Origin: GWE2-42-39 sp963668595
GTDB lineage: Bacteria; Bacteroidota; Bacteroidia; Bacteroidales; Prolixibacteraceae
Reading direction: 5' to 3'
Assembly: GCA_963668595.1 (NCBI GenBank)
Contig: OY764876.1
Location: forward strand, 1,984,001 to 2,048,000
DNA length: 64,000 nt
Shown here one piece after another: positions 26,690-35,343 of this stretch (the stretch's first letter is position 1; each line of letters opens with the position of its first letter). Under the pieces are notes generated by a model, which saw only the letters and a list, made by a program, of their open reading frames with translations, made no database searches and was not told where the DNA came from. The position numbers and the translations under genes were made by a program.

Positions 26690-29200
26690 TCATTCTTTGC
26701 TATTCCGTTCTGCTTCCATACAACTTTGCACAAAACGAATATCAGAAAAACTGACAGCATCGCCCAACATGGCTTTTGCTTGCGAAATTGGCAACACACC
26801 ATTTTTTCGGAAAAAGTCGCGCAACAGCTGTTCTTGTTTTTCCCCTACCAAACCGTCAAGCGACAACTGCCCCAAACGGACGAAATACGACAAATGATTT
26901 TCAATGGTTGCTACGGTAAGATCACGTATTGCCGCAATCTCCGCCACCGTTTTTCCCTGTTTAAATTCATCCAGACTAATTTCACGGGTATGCAGCGATG
27001 CTTTCGCCGCGTTTTTTTCGGCACCAAAAGGAACTTCCATCCCTTTGCTCCGCCGATACACAATACACAATTCGAGCAACTCGCGTCCAAATTGCTGCAT
27101 TTTTTTGCCCCCCATTCCCTTTATCAGTTTCAATGCTTCGGTAGATGCCGGAATTTTTTCGGCAATTTCGAGCAATGTTTTCTGCGGAAGGATTCTGGCC
27201 AACTCAACCTCAAGTGATCGTGCTTTTTTCTCGCGCCATTCTTTCAGGCGGACAAACAATTCGGGATTCGGTGACCAGGCCATCGGGTTTTCTTTTTTTC
27301 GCATTACAGTCTGCCCCTCCGTCTCAATAGCCGCCATGGCCTTCACCGTCAAATAATCTTTCAGAACAAAACCTTCAGTACACGAAGCCAGACATGCTTT
27401 TTTTATCTGACAATCGCGATTCAGGTTCGCAATTACCGAGGTAAATAACTTTCGCGTTTCGCGGTTATCGCTTTCCCAGGCCATTGTTCCCAGCGGTTCA
27501 ATCAGAATACCATTCAGTTTTTCATTAAAATAAACCGCTGCCTTTCTGATTCGTTCCTGCAAAGCTTCACTCTCCTCTACCCCATCCGGATTTTCAGCAA
27601 AAAGCCGACTCAACTGCGCCACAAACTTATCCGACACCTCAATTAATTCCTGCTTTACCGGAACAACAAGTTCTTTCATTTTAAGAGGCAAGTTACCAAT
27701 CAACTGGTTATTGTGTTCTTCGCACAATTTCAGTAAATAATAAATCTGCCTTAAAAAGGGCTGAAAATCGAACAAGTCATTCAGTAATTGTTGCTGAAAC
27801 TTTGTCCGGGCCTGCATTAATTGTTGTGCACCGGGTTGCTGCTTTTCTACCTGACTGGTAAAACGCAGTACTGTGGAATCGTGCTTTACACTTTCGGGCA
27901 TGATACGCGAACTCAGTACCAGTCCATCCAAACTGCGGCAACGGCTCAGTGCCACGTAAACCTGCCCATGCGCAAACGAAAGCCGGGCATTAATTATCGC
28001 CTTTTCAAATGTAAGTCCCTGACTTTTATGAATAGTAATAGCCCAAGCCAGTTTCAGTGGAATTTGTTTAAATGTTCCGATAATTTCTTCGTCAATTTCC
28101 TGCGTTTCTTCGTTCAGCACATAACGCACATTTTGCCATTCTTCGGCTTCCACATCAACAGGGAAGGTATCTCCCGGGCAAGTAACTTCAACTCCCAAAT
28201 CGGTTATTGCAGTAATTGTTCCGATTTTCCCATTATAATAACGTTTATCTACGGAGGGATCGTTTTTTACAAACATTACCTGAGCTCCCTTTTTCAGTTT
28301 CAACTGATCGTCGGTTGGATACATGAAATCAGGAAATTCGCCCTTTATTTCGGCATTGAAAGTATATGCTTTTGTTGTTAACGCATTGAGCTTTGTTTCG
28401 TTTATATCCTGCGCCTGCCGATTATGAGTGGTCAGCGTAATATATCCTTCGCTGTCGTCGGGTTTGAAATTGAGTCGGTATCGCTGATTTAATGCAGCCA
28501 AAGTTTCTTCGTCCACCTTATTTTCGCGCACTTTATTTAGCAGTTCAATAAAATGCAAATCGCTCTGGCGGAAAATCTGTTTCAATTCAATTCCCACCCA
28601 CTGCGAACGCCGCAATGCATGGCTGCTAAAAAAGAAACAGCTGTCGTAATAATTTTTGAGAATGTCCCAATCCTCGTCCCTGACAATTGGTGCCAACTGT
28701 TGCAAATCGCCAATCATGAGCAATTGCACACCTCCAAACGGTTTATTTCGTTTGCGAAACCGGCGTAACACCTCATCAATACCGTCCAGCACATCGGCAC
28801 GCACCATACTGATTTCGTCAATCACCAACAAGTCGAGACTCCGCATGATATTGATTTTTTCACGACTGAATCGTTTGATACCTGCAGCGGGCATTCCGTC
28901 ATCAGGAATCGCCACGGTTCGGGGCTGATCGGGATCCTGAGGAATTTGCGGGCCAAATGAAATCTGAAAAAACGAGTGAATCGTCACGCCTCCGGCATTG
29001 ATTGCCGCAACTCCGGTGGGAGCCACTACAATCATTCGCTTGGGCGAATGTTTGCGCAACTGATGTAAAAATGTAGTTTTTCCGGTTCCGGCTTTTCCTG
29101 TTAGAAACACATGCTGATCGGTGTATTGTACGTAATCGAAAGCCAATTGCAATTCAGGATTACTTTTTAGTACAGTCGGAGTATTTGGCGGATTCGTCAT
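26690..29200 (-). CDS. PIF1-like helicase with HRDC and helix-turn-helix domains
   Basis: 836 residues. Walker A is LTGKAGTGKTTFLHQL (about residue 36) and the DE box is LLVIDEISMV. Downstream motifs include LMIGDLQQLAPIV, LKLAWAITIHKSQGLTFEKA and VYVALSRCRSLDGLVL, the PIF1/RecD2 helicase set. The C-terminus adds an HRDC-like region (PNPELFVRLKEWREKKA ... LIKGMGGKKMQQFG) and a helix-turn-helix tail (FKQGKTVAEIAAIRDLTVAT). It is a DNA helicase likely to act in replication restart, recombination or G-quadruplex removal. The HRDC-HTH ending is common in Bacteroidota homologues. Confidence 0.92.
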   Translation of the reverse strand: MTNPPNTPTVLKSNPELQLAFDYVQYTDQHVFLTGKAGTGKTTFLHQLRKHSPKRMIVVAPTGVAAINAGGVTIHSFFQISFGPQIPQDPDQPRTVAIPDDGMPAAGIKRFSREKINIMRSLDLLVIDEISMVRADVLDGIDEVLRRFRKRNKPFGGVQLLMIGDLQQLAPIVRDEDWDILKNYYDSCFFFSSHALRRSQWVGIELKQIFRQSDLHFIELLNKVRENKVDEETLAALNQRYRLNFKPDDSEGYITLTTHNRQAQDINETKLNALTTKAYTFNAEIKGEFPDFMYPTDDQLKLKKGAQVMFVKNDPSVDKRYYNGKIGTITAITDLGVEVTCPGDTFPVDVEAEEWQNVRYVLNEETQEIDEEIIGTFKQIPLKLAWAITIHKSQGLTFEKAIINARLSFAHGQVYVALSRCRSLDGLVLSSRIMPESVKHDSTVLRFTSQVEKQQPGAQQLMQARTKFQQQLLNDLFDFQPFLRQIYYLLKLCEEHNNQLIGNLPLKMKELVVPVKQELIEVSDKFVAQLSRLFAENPDGVEESEALQERIRKAAVYFNEKLNGILIEPLGTMAWESDNRETRKLFTSVIANLNRDCQIKKACLASCTEGFVLKDYLTVKAMAAIETEGQTVMRKKENPMAWSPNPELFVRLKEWREKKARSLEVELARILPQKTLLEIAEKIPASTEALKLIKGMGGKKMQQFGRELLELCIVYRRSKGMEVPFGAEKNAAKASLHTREISLDEFKQGKTVAEIAAIRDLTVATIENHLSYFVRLGQLSLDGLVGEKQEQLLRDFFRKNGVLPISQAKAMLGDAVSFSDIRFVQSCMEAERNSKE

Positions 29201-29422
29201 CGTAAAATGGGCTTTTTTCCATTAATTTTTGAATCGACAAATTAAGGAAAAAATACCGCCCGAACAATTTAAAATCACAACTTGCATTATTGTACGGAAC
29301 AATAAAATTGTATTGTTTTTTTTGTAATTTGCACTGAAAATAAATTTTATTAACCAATCCCAAACATCATTACAACTCTAGCATTTATCGGCACTTCGGA
29401 AATTCTGATTATTTTTACATTT

Positions 29423-30151
29423 TCAGCGATCCCAGCCCGAAGCCAGAATATCAGCAATATGTATGGGTTTGATAGGCAATTGATTCTTTCGGATATACGA
29501 TTCGATATTCATCAGACACGACGACTCGGTGGACACAATGTATTCAGCTCCGGTTTTCAGCGCATTGGCTACTTTCTGCTCCGTCATCGCAGTTGAAATT
29601 GCTGAAAATTTAGCCGAAAAAGTACCGCCAAAACCACAGCAAGTATCGGTTTCCTCCATTTCAACCAACTCCAGCCCCTGTACTTTCGACAACAACAAAC
29701 GCGGCTCCCGGCGAATTCCGTATTCGCGCAAAGCCGAGCAGGCATCGTGATAGCACACTTTATGCGGAAACACTGCACCAAAATCAGTAAATTCGATGTG
29801 ATTCACCAAGAAATCAGTTAACTCAAACAGATTGCGGCGCAAACGCTCACTGGCATCAAAAAACGAATCGCCCTGCTTTATTAATTCAGGATAATAATTT
29901 TTAATAAACCCCGTACACGATGCCGAGGGACTAACAACAGGACGGTTGTTCGGAAAATCGCCAATAAACTTTTCGGCCAGCGATCGGGTCTCTTTCCAGT
30001 ACCCGCTATTAAACGACGGCTGACCACAACAAGTTTGTTCCGGATTGTAGCACACTTCTACTTCGGCTTTCTTCAATAATTTAATTACGTTAAAAGCTGT
30101 ATCGGGATAAAGCTGATCGATAAAACAGGGAACAAACAAATCAACAATCAT
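29423..30151 (-). CDS. LutA/LldE-type iron-sulfur CCG-domain protein, without LutB/LutC
   Basis: 242 residues with two cysteine-rich CCG domains: EQTCCGQPSFNSGYW and CYHDACSALREYG near the middle, ETDTCCGFGGTFSAKF and STESSCLMNIE near the end. LutA/LldE is the electron-transfer subunit of the LutABC L-lactate utilisation complex, or more generally a heterodisulfide-reductase-like partner. The usual lutB and lutC genes are not next to it; the neighbours are a helicase and serC (divergent). Partner genes may lie elsewhere, or the protein works with another oxidoreductase. Confidence 0.87.
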   Translation of the reverse strand: MIVDLFVPCFIDQLYPDTAFNVIKLLKKAEVEVCYNPEQTCCGQPSFNSGYWKETRSLAEKFIGDFPNNRPVVSPSASCTGFIKNYYPELIKQGDSFFDASERLRRNLFELTDFLVNHIEFTDFGAVFPHKVCYHDACSALREYGIRREPRLLLSKVQGLELVEMEETDTCCGFGGTFSAKFSAISTAMTEQKVANALKTGAEYIVSTESSCLMNIESYIRKNQLPIKPIHIADILASGWDR

Positions 30152-30521
30152 TCTGCGGAAATTTTGGTTTATCGGGCAAATTTAAGCTTTGCCTTCCGAT
30201 ATTTTGTATTCTGAAAATCGGTTTCCTGCATATCTGCTAAAAAATTTGAGTTCCTTTTTCACCCCGAGTTCTATTCATTATATCTATCTGAAAAACATAG
30301 TACTCGCAAAAACAGGAAAATCCGTCTTTTGATATAAAAAAATTATTAACCGTTTTATGATTTTTATCAATACTGATATGTGTTATATATCAGCATTTTG
30401 CAATCAAAAAAGAAAGCAGTTGAATGATTTTTCTCACGGTTATGCCCGGAATTATTGATTTAATTTGAGCTAATATTTGCAATTTTACATTCAAATATTC
30501 ACAAACCAAATTTTTAGTCTA
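30152..30521. other. Divergent promoter region between lutA-like gene and serC
   Basis: 370 bp without a gene. On the minus strand TAAATTTG (complement of 30177-30184) is a good -7 box for the LutA-like gene, giving a leader of about 20 nt. On the plus side a near-match TAATATTTG around 30472-30480 could serve serC. A small CTGATAT/ATATCAG hairpin lies near 30374-30393. No riboswitch was recognised. Confidence 0.45.
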
Positions 30522-31598
30522 ATGAAGATACATAATTTCTCTGCAGGCCCATCAATTCTTCCGCAATTCACCATTGAGAAAACCGCGGAAGCAATCAAAG
30601 ATTTCTACGGAACTGGTCTTTCTGTAATGGAAGTATCGCACCGTGACAAGGAATTCGTTTCAGTAATGGATGAAGCTCAGGCTTTATTTCGCGAACTGCT
30701 AAACATCCCTGACGATTATTCAGTATTGTTTTTGGGAGGTGGAGCATCCATGCAATTTTGTATGGTTCCGTACAACCTGTTGAACAAAAAAGCAGCATAC
30801 CTAAACACCGGAACATGGGCTTCGAAAGCACTCAAAGAAGCTAAAATGTTTGGTGAAGTAGTAGAAGTTGCATCTTCAAAAGACACTATTTTCAACTATA
30901 TACCAAAAGGTTATACCATTCCTGAAGATGCTGACTATTTTCACATTACAACCAACAATACGATTTACGGAACGGAAATAAAAGAAGACCTGGACGTTAA
31001 TATTCCATTGGTTGCCGACATGTCATCAGACATTTTCTCTCGTCCGATTGACATTTCGAAATACGCATTGATTTATGGTGGAGCACAGAAAAACCTTGCT
31101 CCTGCGGGGGTGACTTTTGTAATCATCAAAAATGATATTTTGGGCAAGGTAGATCGTCCGATTCCAACCATGTTGAACTACAAAACACACATCGACGAAG
31201 GATCAATGTTCAACACTCCTCCGGTACTGCCTATTTTCGCAGCTCTTCAAACACTGAAATGGCTGAAAGCACAAGGTGGTGTTGCAGCTATGCAAAAAAT
31301 TAACGAAGAAAAAGCAGCTATCCTTTATAATGAAATTGATTCAAACCCATTATTTAAAGGAACTGTACTTGATAAAGCCGACCGCTCAATTATGAATATC
31401 TGCTTCATTATGGAAGACGGCTACAAAGAATTGGAATCTGAATTCATGGCATTTGCCAAATCACGTGGCATGTCAGGAATTAAAGGTCACCGTTCGGTTG
31501 GTGGTTTCCGTGCATCGGTTTACAATGCAATGCCAAAAGAAAGTGTTCAGGCATTGGTTGACTGCATGCGCGAATTCAAAGAAATGCATTTGAAATAG
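30522..31598 (+). CDS. serC: Phosphoserine aminotransferase (SerC)
   Basis: 358 residues from MKIHNFSAGPSILP at 30522 (the open frame extends 15 codons upstream without family similarity). The pyridoxal lysine is in YGGAQKNLAPAGVT, and the C-terminal GHRSVGGFRASVYNA motif is typical. The enzyme transaminates 3-phosphohydroxypyruvate to phosphoserine (and the analogous pyridoxine precursor). It heads a serC-serA-DUF1015 series on the plus strand; a hairpin and a palindromic element separate it from serA. Confidence 0.97.
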   Translation: MKIHNFSAGPSILPQFTIEKTAEAIKDFYGTGLSVMEVSHRDKEFVSVMDEAQALFRELLNIPDDYSVLFLGGGASMQFCMVPYNLLNKKAAYLNTGTWASKALKEAKMFGEVVEVASSKDTIFNYIPKGYTIPEDADYFHITTNNTIYGTEIKEDLDVNIPLVADMSSDIFSRPIDISKYALIYGGAQKNLAPAGVTFVIIKNDILGKVDRPIPTMLNYKTHIDEGSMFNTPPVLPIFAALQTLKWLKAQGGVAAMQKINEEKAAILYNEIDSNPLFKGTVLDKADRSIMNICFIMEDGYKELESEFMAFAKSRGMSGIKGHRSVGGFRASVYNAMPKESVQALVDCMREFKEMHLK

Positions 31599-31606
31599 CA
31601 TATTGC

Positions 31607-31632
31607 GGAAGGACAGCTTCAGTTGTCCTTCC
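31607..31632 (+). terminator. Hairpin after serC
   Basis: A perfect 9-bp stem (GGAAGGACA at 31607-31615, TGTCCTTCC at 31624-31632) with an 8-nt loop; the following T tract is weak, so read-through into serA is likely. Confidence 0.55.
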
Positions 31633-31644
31633 TTCAATATACAA

Positions 31645-31708
31645 GTCATTAAAGCATGAGGAACGGCTAAAGCAAGCAGGGGCTTGCTTCGATTTGGCTT
31701 GCAATGAC
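31645..31708. repeat. Imperfect palindromic intergenic element (serC-serA)
   Basis: The 64-bp element is bounded by GTCATT and AATGAC and centred on GCAAGC-AGGG-GCTTGC (31672-31687). Read on the minus strand it begins GTCATTGCAAGC, resembling the short GTCATTGCGAG-type palindromes scattered through many bacterial genomes. It probably is a REP/MITE-like repeat. Confidence 0.55.
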
Positions 31709-31740
31709 ATTTTATTTTTGTTAAACTTAATTTGAATAAA

Positions 31741-32658
31741 ATGACGAAAGTATTGATTGCAACCGACAAGCCGTTTGCGCCAGTAGCGGTTGCTAAAATT
31801 GAAGGAGTATTGATAGCAGCCGGATATGAAGTCGCCCGACTAGAAAAGTATCCCTCACAGAAAGAATTAATTGAAGCGGTAGTTGATGCCGATGCGCTGA
31901 TTGTTCGCAGCGACATCGTTGATCAGGCAGTGTTGGAAGCAGCAAAAAATCTAAAAATTGTTGTTCGTGCCGGTGCCGGTTACGACAATGTTGACACCAA
32001 AGTTGCTGCCGAAAAAGGAGTTTGCGTTATGAACACTCCCGGACAGAATTCCAACGCCGTTGCCGAATTGGCAATTGGCCTCGCTATTTACGGATTACGT
32101 GAATTTTTCTCGGGCAAAACAGGAGGCGAATTACGTGGACGCACCATCGGATTACACGGTTACGGCTATGTTGCCCGCAATGTAAAACGTATTGCTCGCG
32201 CATTTGGCATGAATCCACTTGTTTACACCCGCTACAGCAAGGCACAAGCAGCATCCGAAGGCATTGAAGTAACCAATTCACTCGAAGAACTTTATGCCCA
32301 ATCGGATGTCATTTCAATCCATGTTCCAGCCCGCGGCGAGCATATAAAATCAGTAAACAGCAGCATTCTGCAACATCTGAAAAAAGGTGCAATAATTGTC
32401 AATACTGCCCGCAAAGAGGTTGTTAATGAAGATGACTTGATCCAATTTATGGAACAACGTACCGATGTAAAATATCTTTCAGACATTGCTCCCGATGCAG
32501 CACCCGTTTTTGAAGAAAAATTTGCAGGCCGATACTACTCAACTCCGAAAAAACTCGGAGCCCAAACCGACGAAGCAAACGTCAACGCAGGCATTGCAGC
32601 TGCAGAGCAAATTGTTGCTTTCTTCGAAAAAGGCGATGATTCGTTTCGCGTAAATTAA
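31741..32658 (+). CDS. serA: Short D-3-phosphoglycerate dehydrogenase (SerA), Lys-type active site
   Basis: 305 residues from the ATG at 31741 (a TTG three codons earlier is less likely). Features: RAGAGYDNVDTKVAAEKG, the NAD-binding GRTIGLHGYGYVARN, and VNTARKEVVNEDDL. There is no C-terminal ACT domain, so classical serine feedback is absent. Where most family members have TPHIGA with the catalytic histidine, this protein has TPKKLGAQTDEAN, with lysine near residue 270. This matches the lysine-containing short enzymes known from Bacteroides and Entamoeba (recalled as type IIIK). It makes 3-phosphohydroxypyruvate for SerC. Confidence 0.93.
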   Translation: MTKVLIATDKPFAPVAVAKIEGVLIAAGYEVARLEKYPSQKELIEAVVDADALIVRSDIVDQAVLEAAKNLKIVVRAGAGYDNVDTKVAAEKGVCVMNTPGQNSNAVAELAIGLAIYGLREFFSGKTGGELRGRTIGLHGYGYVARNVKRIARAFGMNPLVYTRYSKAQAASEGIEVTNSLEELYAQSDVISIHVPARGEHIKSVNSSILQHLKKGAIIVNTARKEVVNEDDLIQFMEQRTDVKYLSDIAPDAAPVFEEKFAGRYYSTPKKLGAQTDEANVNAGIAAAEQIVAFFEKGDDSFRVN

Positions 32659-32677
32659 AACAGACAAATTATTCAGC

Positions 32678-32741
32678 AAAAGATAATAGTGGGTGTCGGT
32701 TTTAGTCAATAAAAAATTAAAACGCCACACTATTATCTTTT
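32678..32741. repeat. Long near-perfect hairpin between serA and DUF1015
   Basis: AAAAGATAATAGTG (32678-32691) is exactly mirrored by CACTATTATCTTTT (32728-32741), and the pairing continues inward through a GTTTTA/TAAAAC stem, so about 24 bp pair around a ~13-nt loop. It may be a small mobile palindrome or a processing/termination structure. Confidence 0.65.
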
Positions 32742-32834
32742 ATCATCAAAAAACAAGATTATTATAACTAATCGTTAGCAAATTATAAGATTCTTGCTTT
32801 ATTTGTTTTCATATTCTGAAAAAATCAAAAAATC

Positions 32835-34082
32835 ATGGCAATAGTAAAACCATTCCGGGGATTACGTCCTCCTAAAGATACCGCTGCCACACTGGCCTGC
32901 CTTCCGTATGATGTAATGAACAGCGACGAAGCAGCACAAATGGCACAAGGCAAAGACTGTTCTCTTCTTCATATTACCCGTGCTGAAATTGATTGTCCGG
33001 CCGGAACAGATATTCATTCCGAAGAAGTGTATAACAAAGCGGTAGAAAATTTTAATGCTTTTCAGCAAAAAGGCTGGCTGGTTCAAGATGGTGATGCTAA
33101 ATTTTACATTTACGCACAAACCATGAATGGCCGCACCCAATACGGAATTGTTGGTGCAGCAGCATGCGAAGATTATCATCAGGGAATCATAAAAAAACAC
33201 GAGTTAACTCGTCCGGATAAAGAAGAAGACCGAATGATACTGACTCGCTACCTGAATGCCAATATCGAGCCGGTATTCTTCTCATACAAAGCAGTTCCCG
33301 AAATTGACCAGATTGTTGCAGACATCGTTAACAACGAAGCAGCAGAATACGATTTTGTTGCTGAAGATGGTTTCGGACATCACTTCTGGCCAGTAAATAA
33401 TCCGGTAATAAACCAGCGACTGGAAGAATTGTTTGCCACCCAGGTTCCGGCAACCTACGTCGCTGACGGACACCACCGCACTGCAGCTGCCGCCCGAATT
33501 GGACTGGAAAAGAAAGCACAAAACCCGAACCACAGCGGAAATGAATCCTACAATTTCTTCATGGCTGTACATTTCCCCGACAACCAGCTCCAGATTATCG
33601 ACTACAACCGGGTTGTAAAAGACCTGAACGGATTGAGTGCTGACGAGTTGCTGGCAAAACTGTCTGTTTCATTCGATGTAGAAAAAATGGGCACTGAAAT
33701 TTACAAACCAGCATGTCTGCACGAATTCAGCATGTATCTCGACAAAAACTGGTATAAACTGAGCACCAAACCTGGCAACTACAACGATAACGACCCGATT
33801 GAAGTACTCGATGTTACTATTTTATCGAACCTTGTACTAGATCAAATTTTAGGCATCGACGATTTGCGCACCTCTAAACGCATCGACTTTGTGGGAGGTA
33901 TCAGAGGATTAGGCGAACTGCAAAAACGCGTTGACAGCGGAGAAATGAAGCTTGCCTTTGCTCTTTTCCCTGTATCGATGAAACAACTGATTGACATTGC
34001 CGATTCGGGAAACATCATGCCACCAAAAACAACATGGTTTGAACCCAAATTGCGTTCGGGACTGGTAATTCATAAGTTTTAG
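32835..34082 (+). CDS. DUF1015 protein with a DGHHR motif, serine-operon partner
   Basis: 415 residues, soluble, no signal. The start (KPFRGLRPPKDTAA ... LPYDVMNSDEA) and the central VADGHHRTAAAARIG are diagnostic of DUF1015. The DGHHR motif is shared with the ParB/sulfiredoxin-like fold that includes the archaeal serine kinase SerK. Presence directly after serC-serA suggests a job in phosphoserine or serine metabolism, for example the phosphoserine-to-serine step, since no serB is nearby. That is inference from context and a motif. It ends with a good terminator. Confidence 0.85.
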   Translation: MAIVKPFRGLRPPKDTAATLACLPYDVMNSDEAAQMAQGKDCSLLHITRAEIDCPAGTDIHSEEVYNKAVENFNAFQQKGWLVQDGDAKFYIYAQTMNGRTQYGIVGAAACEDYHQGIIKKHELTRPDKEEDRMILTRYLNANIEPVFFSYKAVPEIDQIVADIVNNEAAEYDFVAEDGFGHHFWPVNNPVINQRLEELFATQVPATYVADGHHRTAAAARIGLEKKAQNPNHSGNESYNFFMAVHFPDNQLQIIDYNRVVKDLNGLSADELLAKLSVSFDVEKMGTEIYKPACLHEFSMYLDKNWYKLSTKPGNYNDNDPIEVLDVTILSNLVLDQILGIDDLRTSKRIDFVGGIRGLGELQKRVDSGEMKLAFALFPVSMKQLIDIADSGNIMPPKTTWFEPKLRSGLVIHKF

Positions 34083-34104
34083 TCAAGAAACCAACTATAC
34101 ATTG

Positions 34105-34134
34105 AGCCGTACCCGACTGTGGTGCGGCTTTTTT
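34105..34134 (+). terminator. Terminator after DUF1015
   Basis: A 9-bp stem with one G-T pair (AGCCGTACC at 34105-34113, GGTGCGGCT at 34121-34129) followed by six T residues closes the serine gene group. Confidence 0.8.
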
Positions 34135-34158
34135 ATTTATACAAAAAACACTTCTACA

Positions 34159-34647
34159 ATGATCGAAAAATACGAAACACTGGCTCTGGAAATTACTAAT
34201 GCAATCCATAAATGGGAAAACAGGCTTCAATTGTTAAACGAAGAGCAAATTACAATTCCACGCAATTCACAGCATCGGAATATCCGGCAAATACTCGGTC
34301 ACATGGTTGATTCGGCAAGCAACAACACACACCGCGCAGTTCATTTACAATATCGCGAAAATCCGGTTGAGTTTCCAAATTATGCAACGAACGGAAACAA
34401 CGATCGCTGGATTGCCATTCAAAATTATGAGCAAGAAGACTGGCAACACCTGATTCAGCTATGGAAATATAGCAATCTGCACTACGCTCACGTCGTTCGG
34501 CAAATTCGCGCTGAATTCTTGCAACAGAAATGGATCGCAGCTCCCAATGTTTTAGTCAGTCTTGATGAAATGGTTACTGATTACCCCCTGCATCTTTATT
34601 TGCATCTAAACGAAATCGATGAATTAATTAAGGAATCAGCAAGCTGA
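34159..34647 (+). CDS. DinB-like putative metal-dependent protein
   Basis: 162 residues from the ATG at 34159; the open frame extends upstream only through the terminator of the previous gene. It is an all-helical protein. Histidines in ILGHMVDSAS near residue 50 and DYPLHLYLHLNEI near residue 145 are placed like the three metal-binding histidines of the DinB/YfiT four-helix-bundle family. Members include thiol transferases and uncharacterised stress proteins. Monocistronic, between the serine genes and tRNA-Trp. Function not assignable. Confidence 0.72.
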   Translation: MIEKYETLALEITNAIHKWENRLQLLNEEQITIPRNSQHRNIRQILGHMVDSASNNTHRAVHLQYRENPVEFPNYATNGNNDRWIAIQNYEQEDWQHLIQLWKYSNLHYAHVVRQIRAEFLQQKWIAAPNVLVSLDEMVTDYPLHLYLHLNEIDELIKESAS

Positions 34648-34796
34648 AAACATTTTCGGCATAAGTAGATTTTTTTTACAGAAATCGATCAAAAATATTT
34701 AAATGAAACCCGCTGATTTTCTGAACTAAGTTCTTTTCAGAAAGAAAAAATTCACAAGAGAGAACCAAAAAGAGTAGGAGGTTTCGAAGTAATGAT

Positions 34797-34804
34797 TATA
34801 TTTG
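34797..34804 (+). promoter_or_regulatory. tRNA-Trp promoter -7 box
   Basis: TATATTTG matches TAnnTTTG and lies 17 bp before the mature tRNA end. The -33 element is not obvious. Confidence 0.5.
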
Positions 34805-34820
34805 CACTCGCAAAACGGAT

Positions 34821-34893
34821 ACGGGTGTAGCTCAGTCGGTAGAGCACTGGTCTCCAAAACCAGGTGTCGGGCGTTCGAGTCGCTCCTCCCGTG
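34821..34893 (+). tRNA. trnW: tRNA-Trp (anticodon CCA)
   Basis: Cloverleaf read by hand: acceptor ACGGGTG/CTCCCGT, D arm GCTC...GAGC, anticodon stem CTGGT/ACCAG with loop CTCCAAA (anticodon CCA at 34854-34856), T arm GGGCG-TTCGAGT-CGCTC, discriminator G. One apparent T6-T67 mismatch is in the acceptor stem. The 3' CCA is not encoded. A terminator follows directly. Confidence 0.95.
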
Positions 34894-34894
34894 C

Positions 34895-34923
34895 AAAACC
34901 TCGCAAACAGCGAGGTTTTTTTT
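34895..34923 (+). terminator. Terminator of tRNA-Trp
   Basis: CCTCG (34899-34903) pairs with CGAGG (34911-34915), extended by A-T pairs, and is followed by eight T residues. Confidence 0.85.
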
Positions 34924-35256
34924 GTTTCTGTCTCTACCGAAACTGAACTTATCCGATTCACAGCCTCAAGTCATCCGAATCTACTACAACAGCAAATGCA
35001 ATAAGACATATACAACGAGCGATTCACCTCCTTTTATAAAACGGCACTTCAGCAACAATACAGTCCACCGATAAACAAAGTCAATTATTATATGATTTTA
35101 TCATACCAAAAATTGAAATAAAAAAAAGCAAAACTGGATCAATTCAACATTCAGGTGGATTGATCCATAATTTTCAAAACGCCCCCAATCAGAAAGTCAG
35201 ATTTTCAGACAAGAAAAAAGGTCTGAAGTTATTCAACTTCAGACCTTTAAATTCCG
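34924..35256. other. Intergenic region between the two tRNA genes
   Basis: 333 bp. No gene seen. It contains a 9-bp inverted repeat (TGGATCAAT near 35135, ATTGATCCA ending 35167) of unknown role and the tRNA-Ser terminator at 35217-35248. Confidence 0.5.
35217..35248 (-). terminator. Terminator of tRNA-Ser
   Basis: A perfect 14-bp stem (AAAGGTCTGAAGTT, loop ATTC, AACTTCAGACCTTT); on the minus strand it is followed by a T-rich tract. Confidence 0.85.
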
Positions 35257-35343
35257 CGGAGAGAGAGGGATTCGAACCCCCGGACCGCTCTCACGGTCAA
35301 CGGTTTTCAAGACCGCCGCGATCGACCACTCTGCCATCTCTCC
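35257..35343 (-). tRNA. trnS: tRNA-Ser (anticodon TGA)
   Basis: Class II tRNA on the minus strand: acceptor GGAGAGA/TCTCTCC with discriminator G, anticodon loop CTTGAAA (TGA), long variable arm GACCG-TGAGAG-CGGTC, T loop TTCGAAT. CCA is not encoded. Minus-strand promoter TTTG-N18-TACTTTTG lies immediately upstream. Confidence 0.95.

Noticed and set aside
30477..30521. Upstream start for serC
   Set aside because: The 15 extra codons have no family similarity; MKIHNFSAGPS is the conserved N-terminus.
34752..34961. Minus-strand open frame across tRNA-Trp
   Set aside because: It reads antisense through the tRNA and its terminator; a structural RNA shadow.
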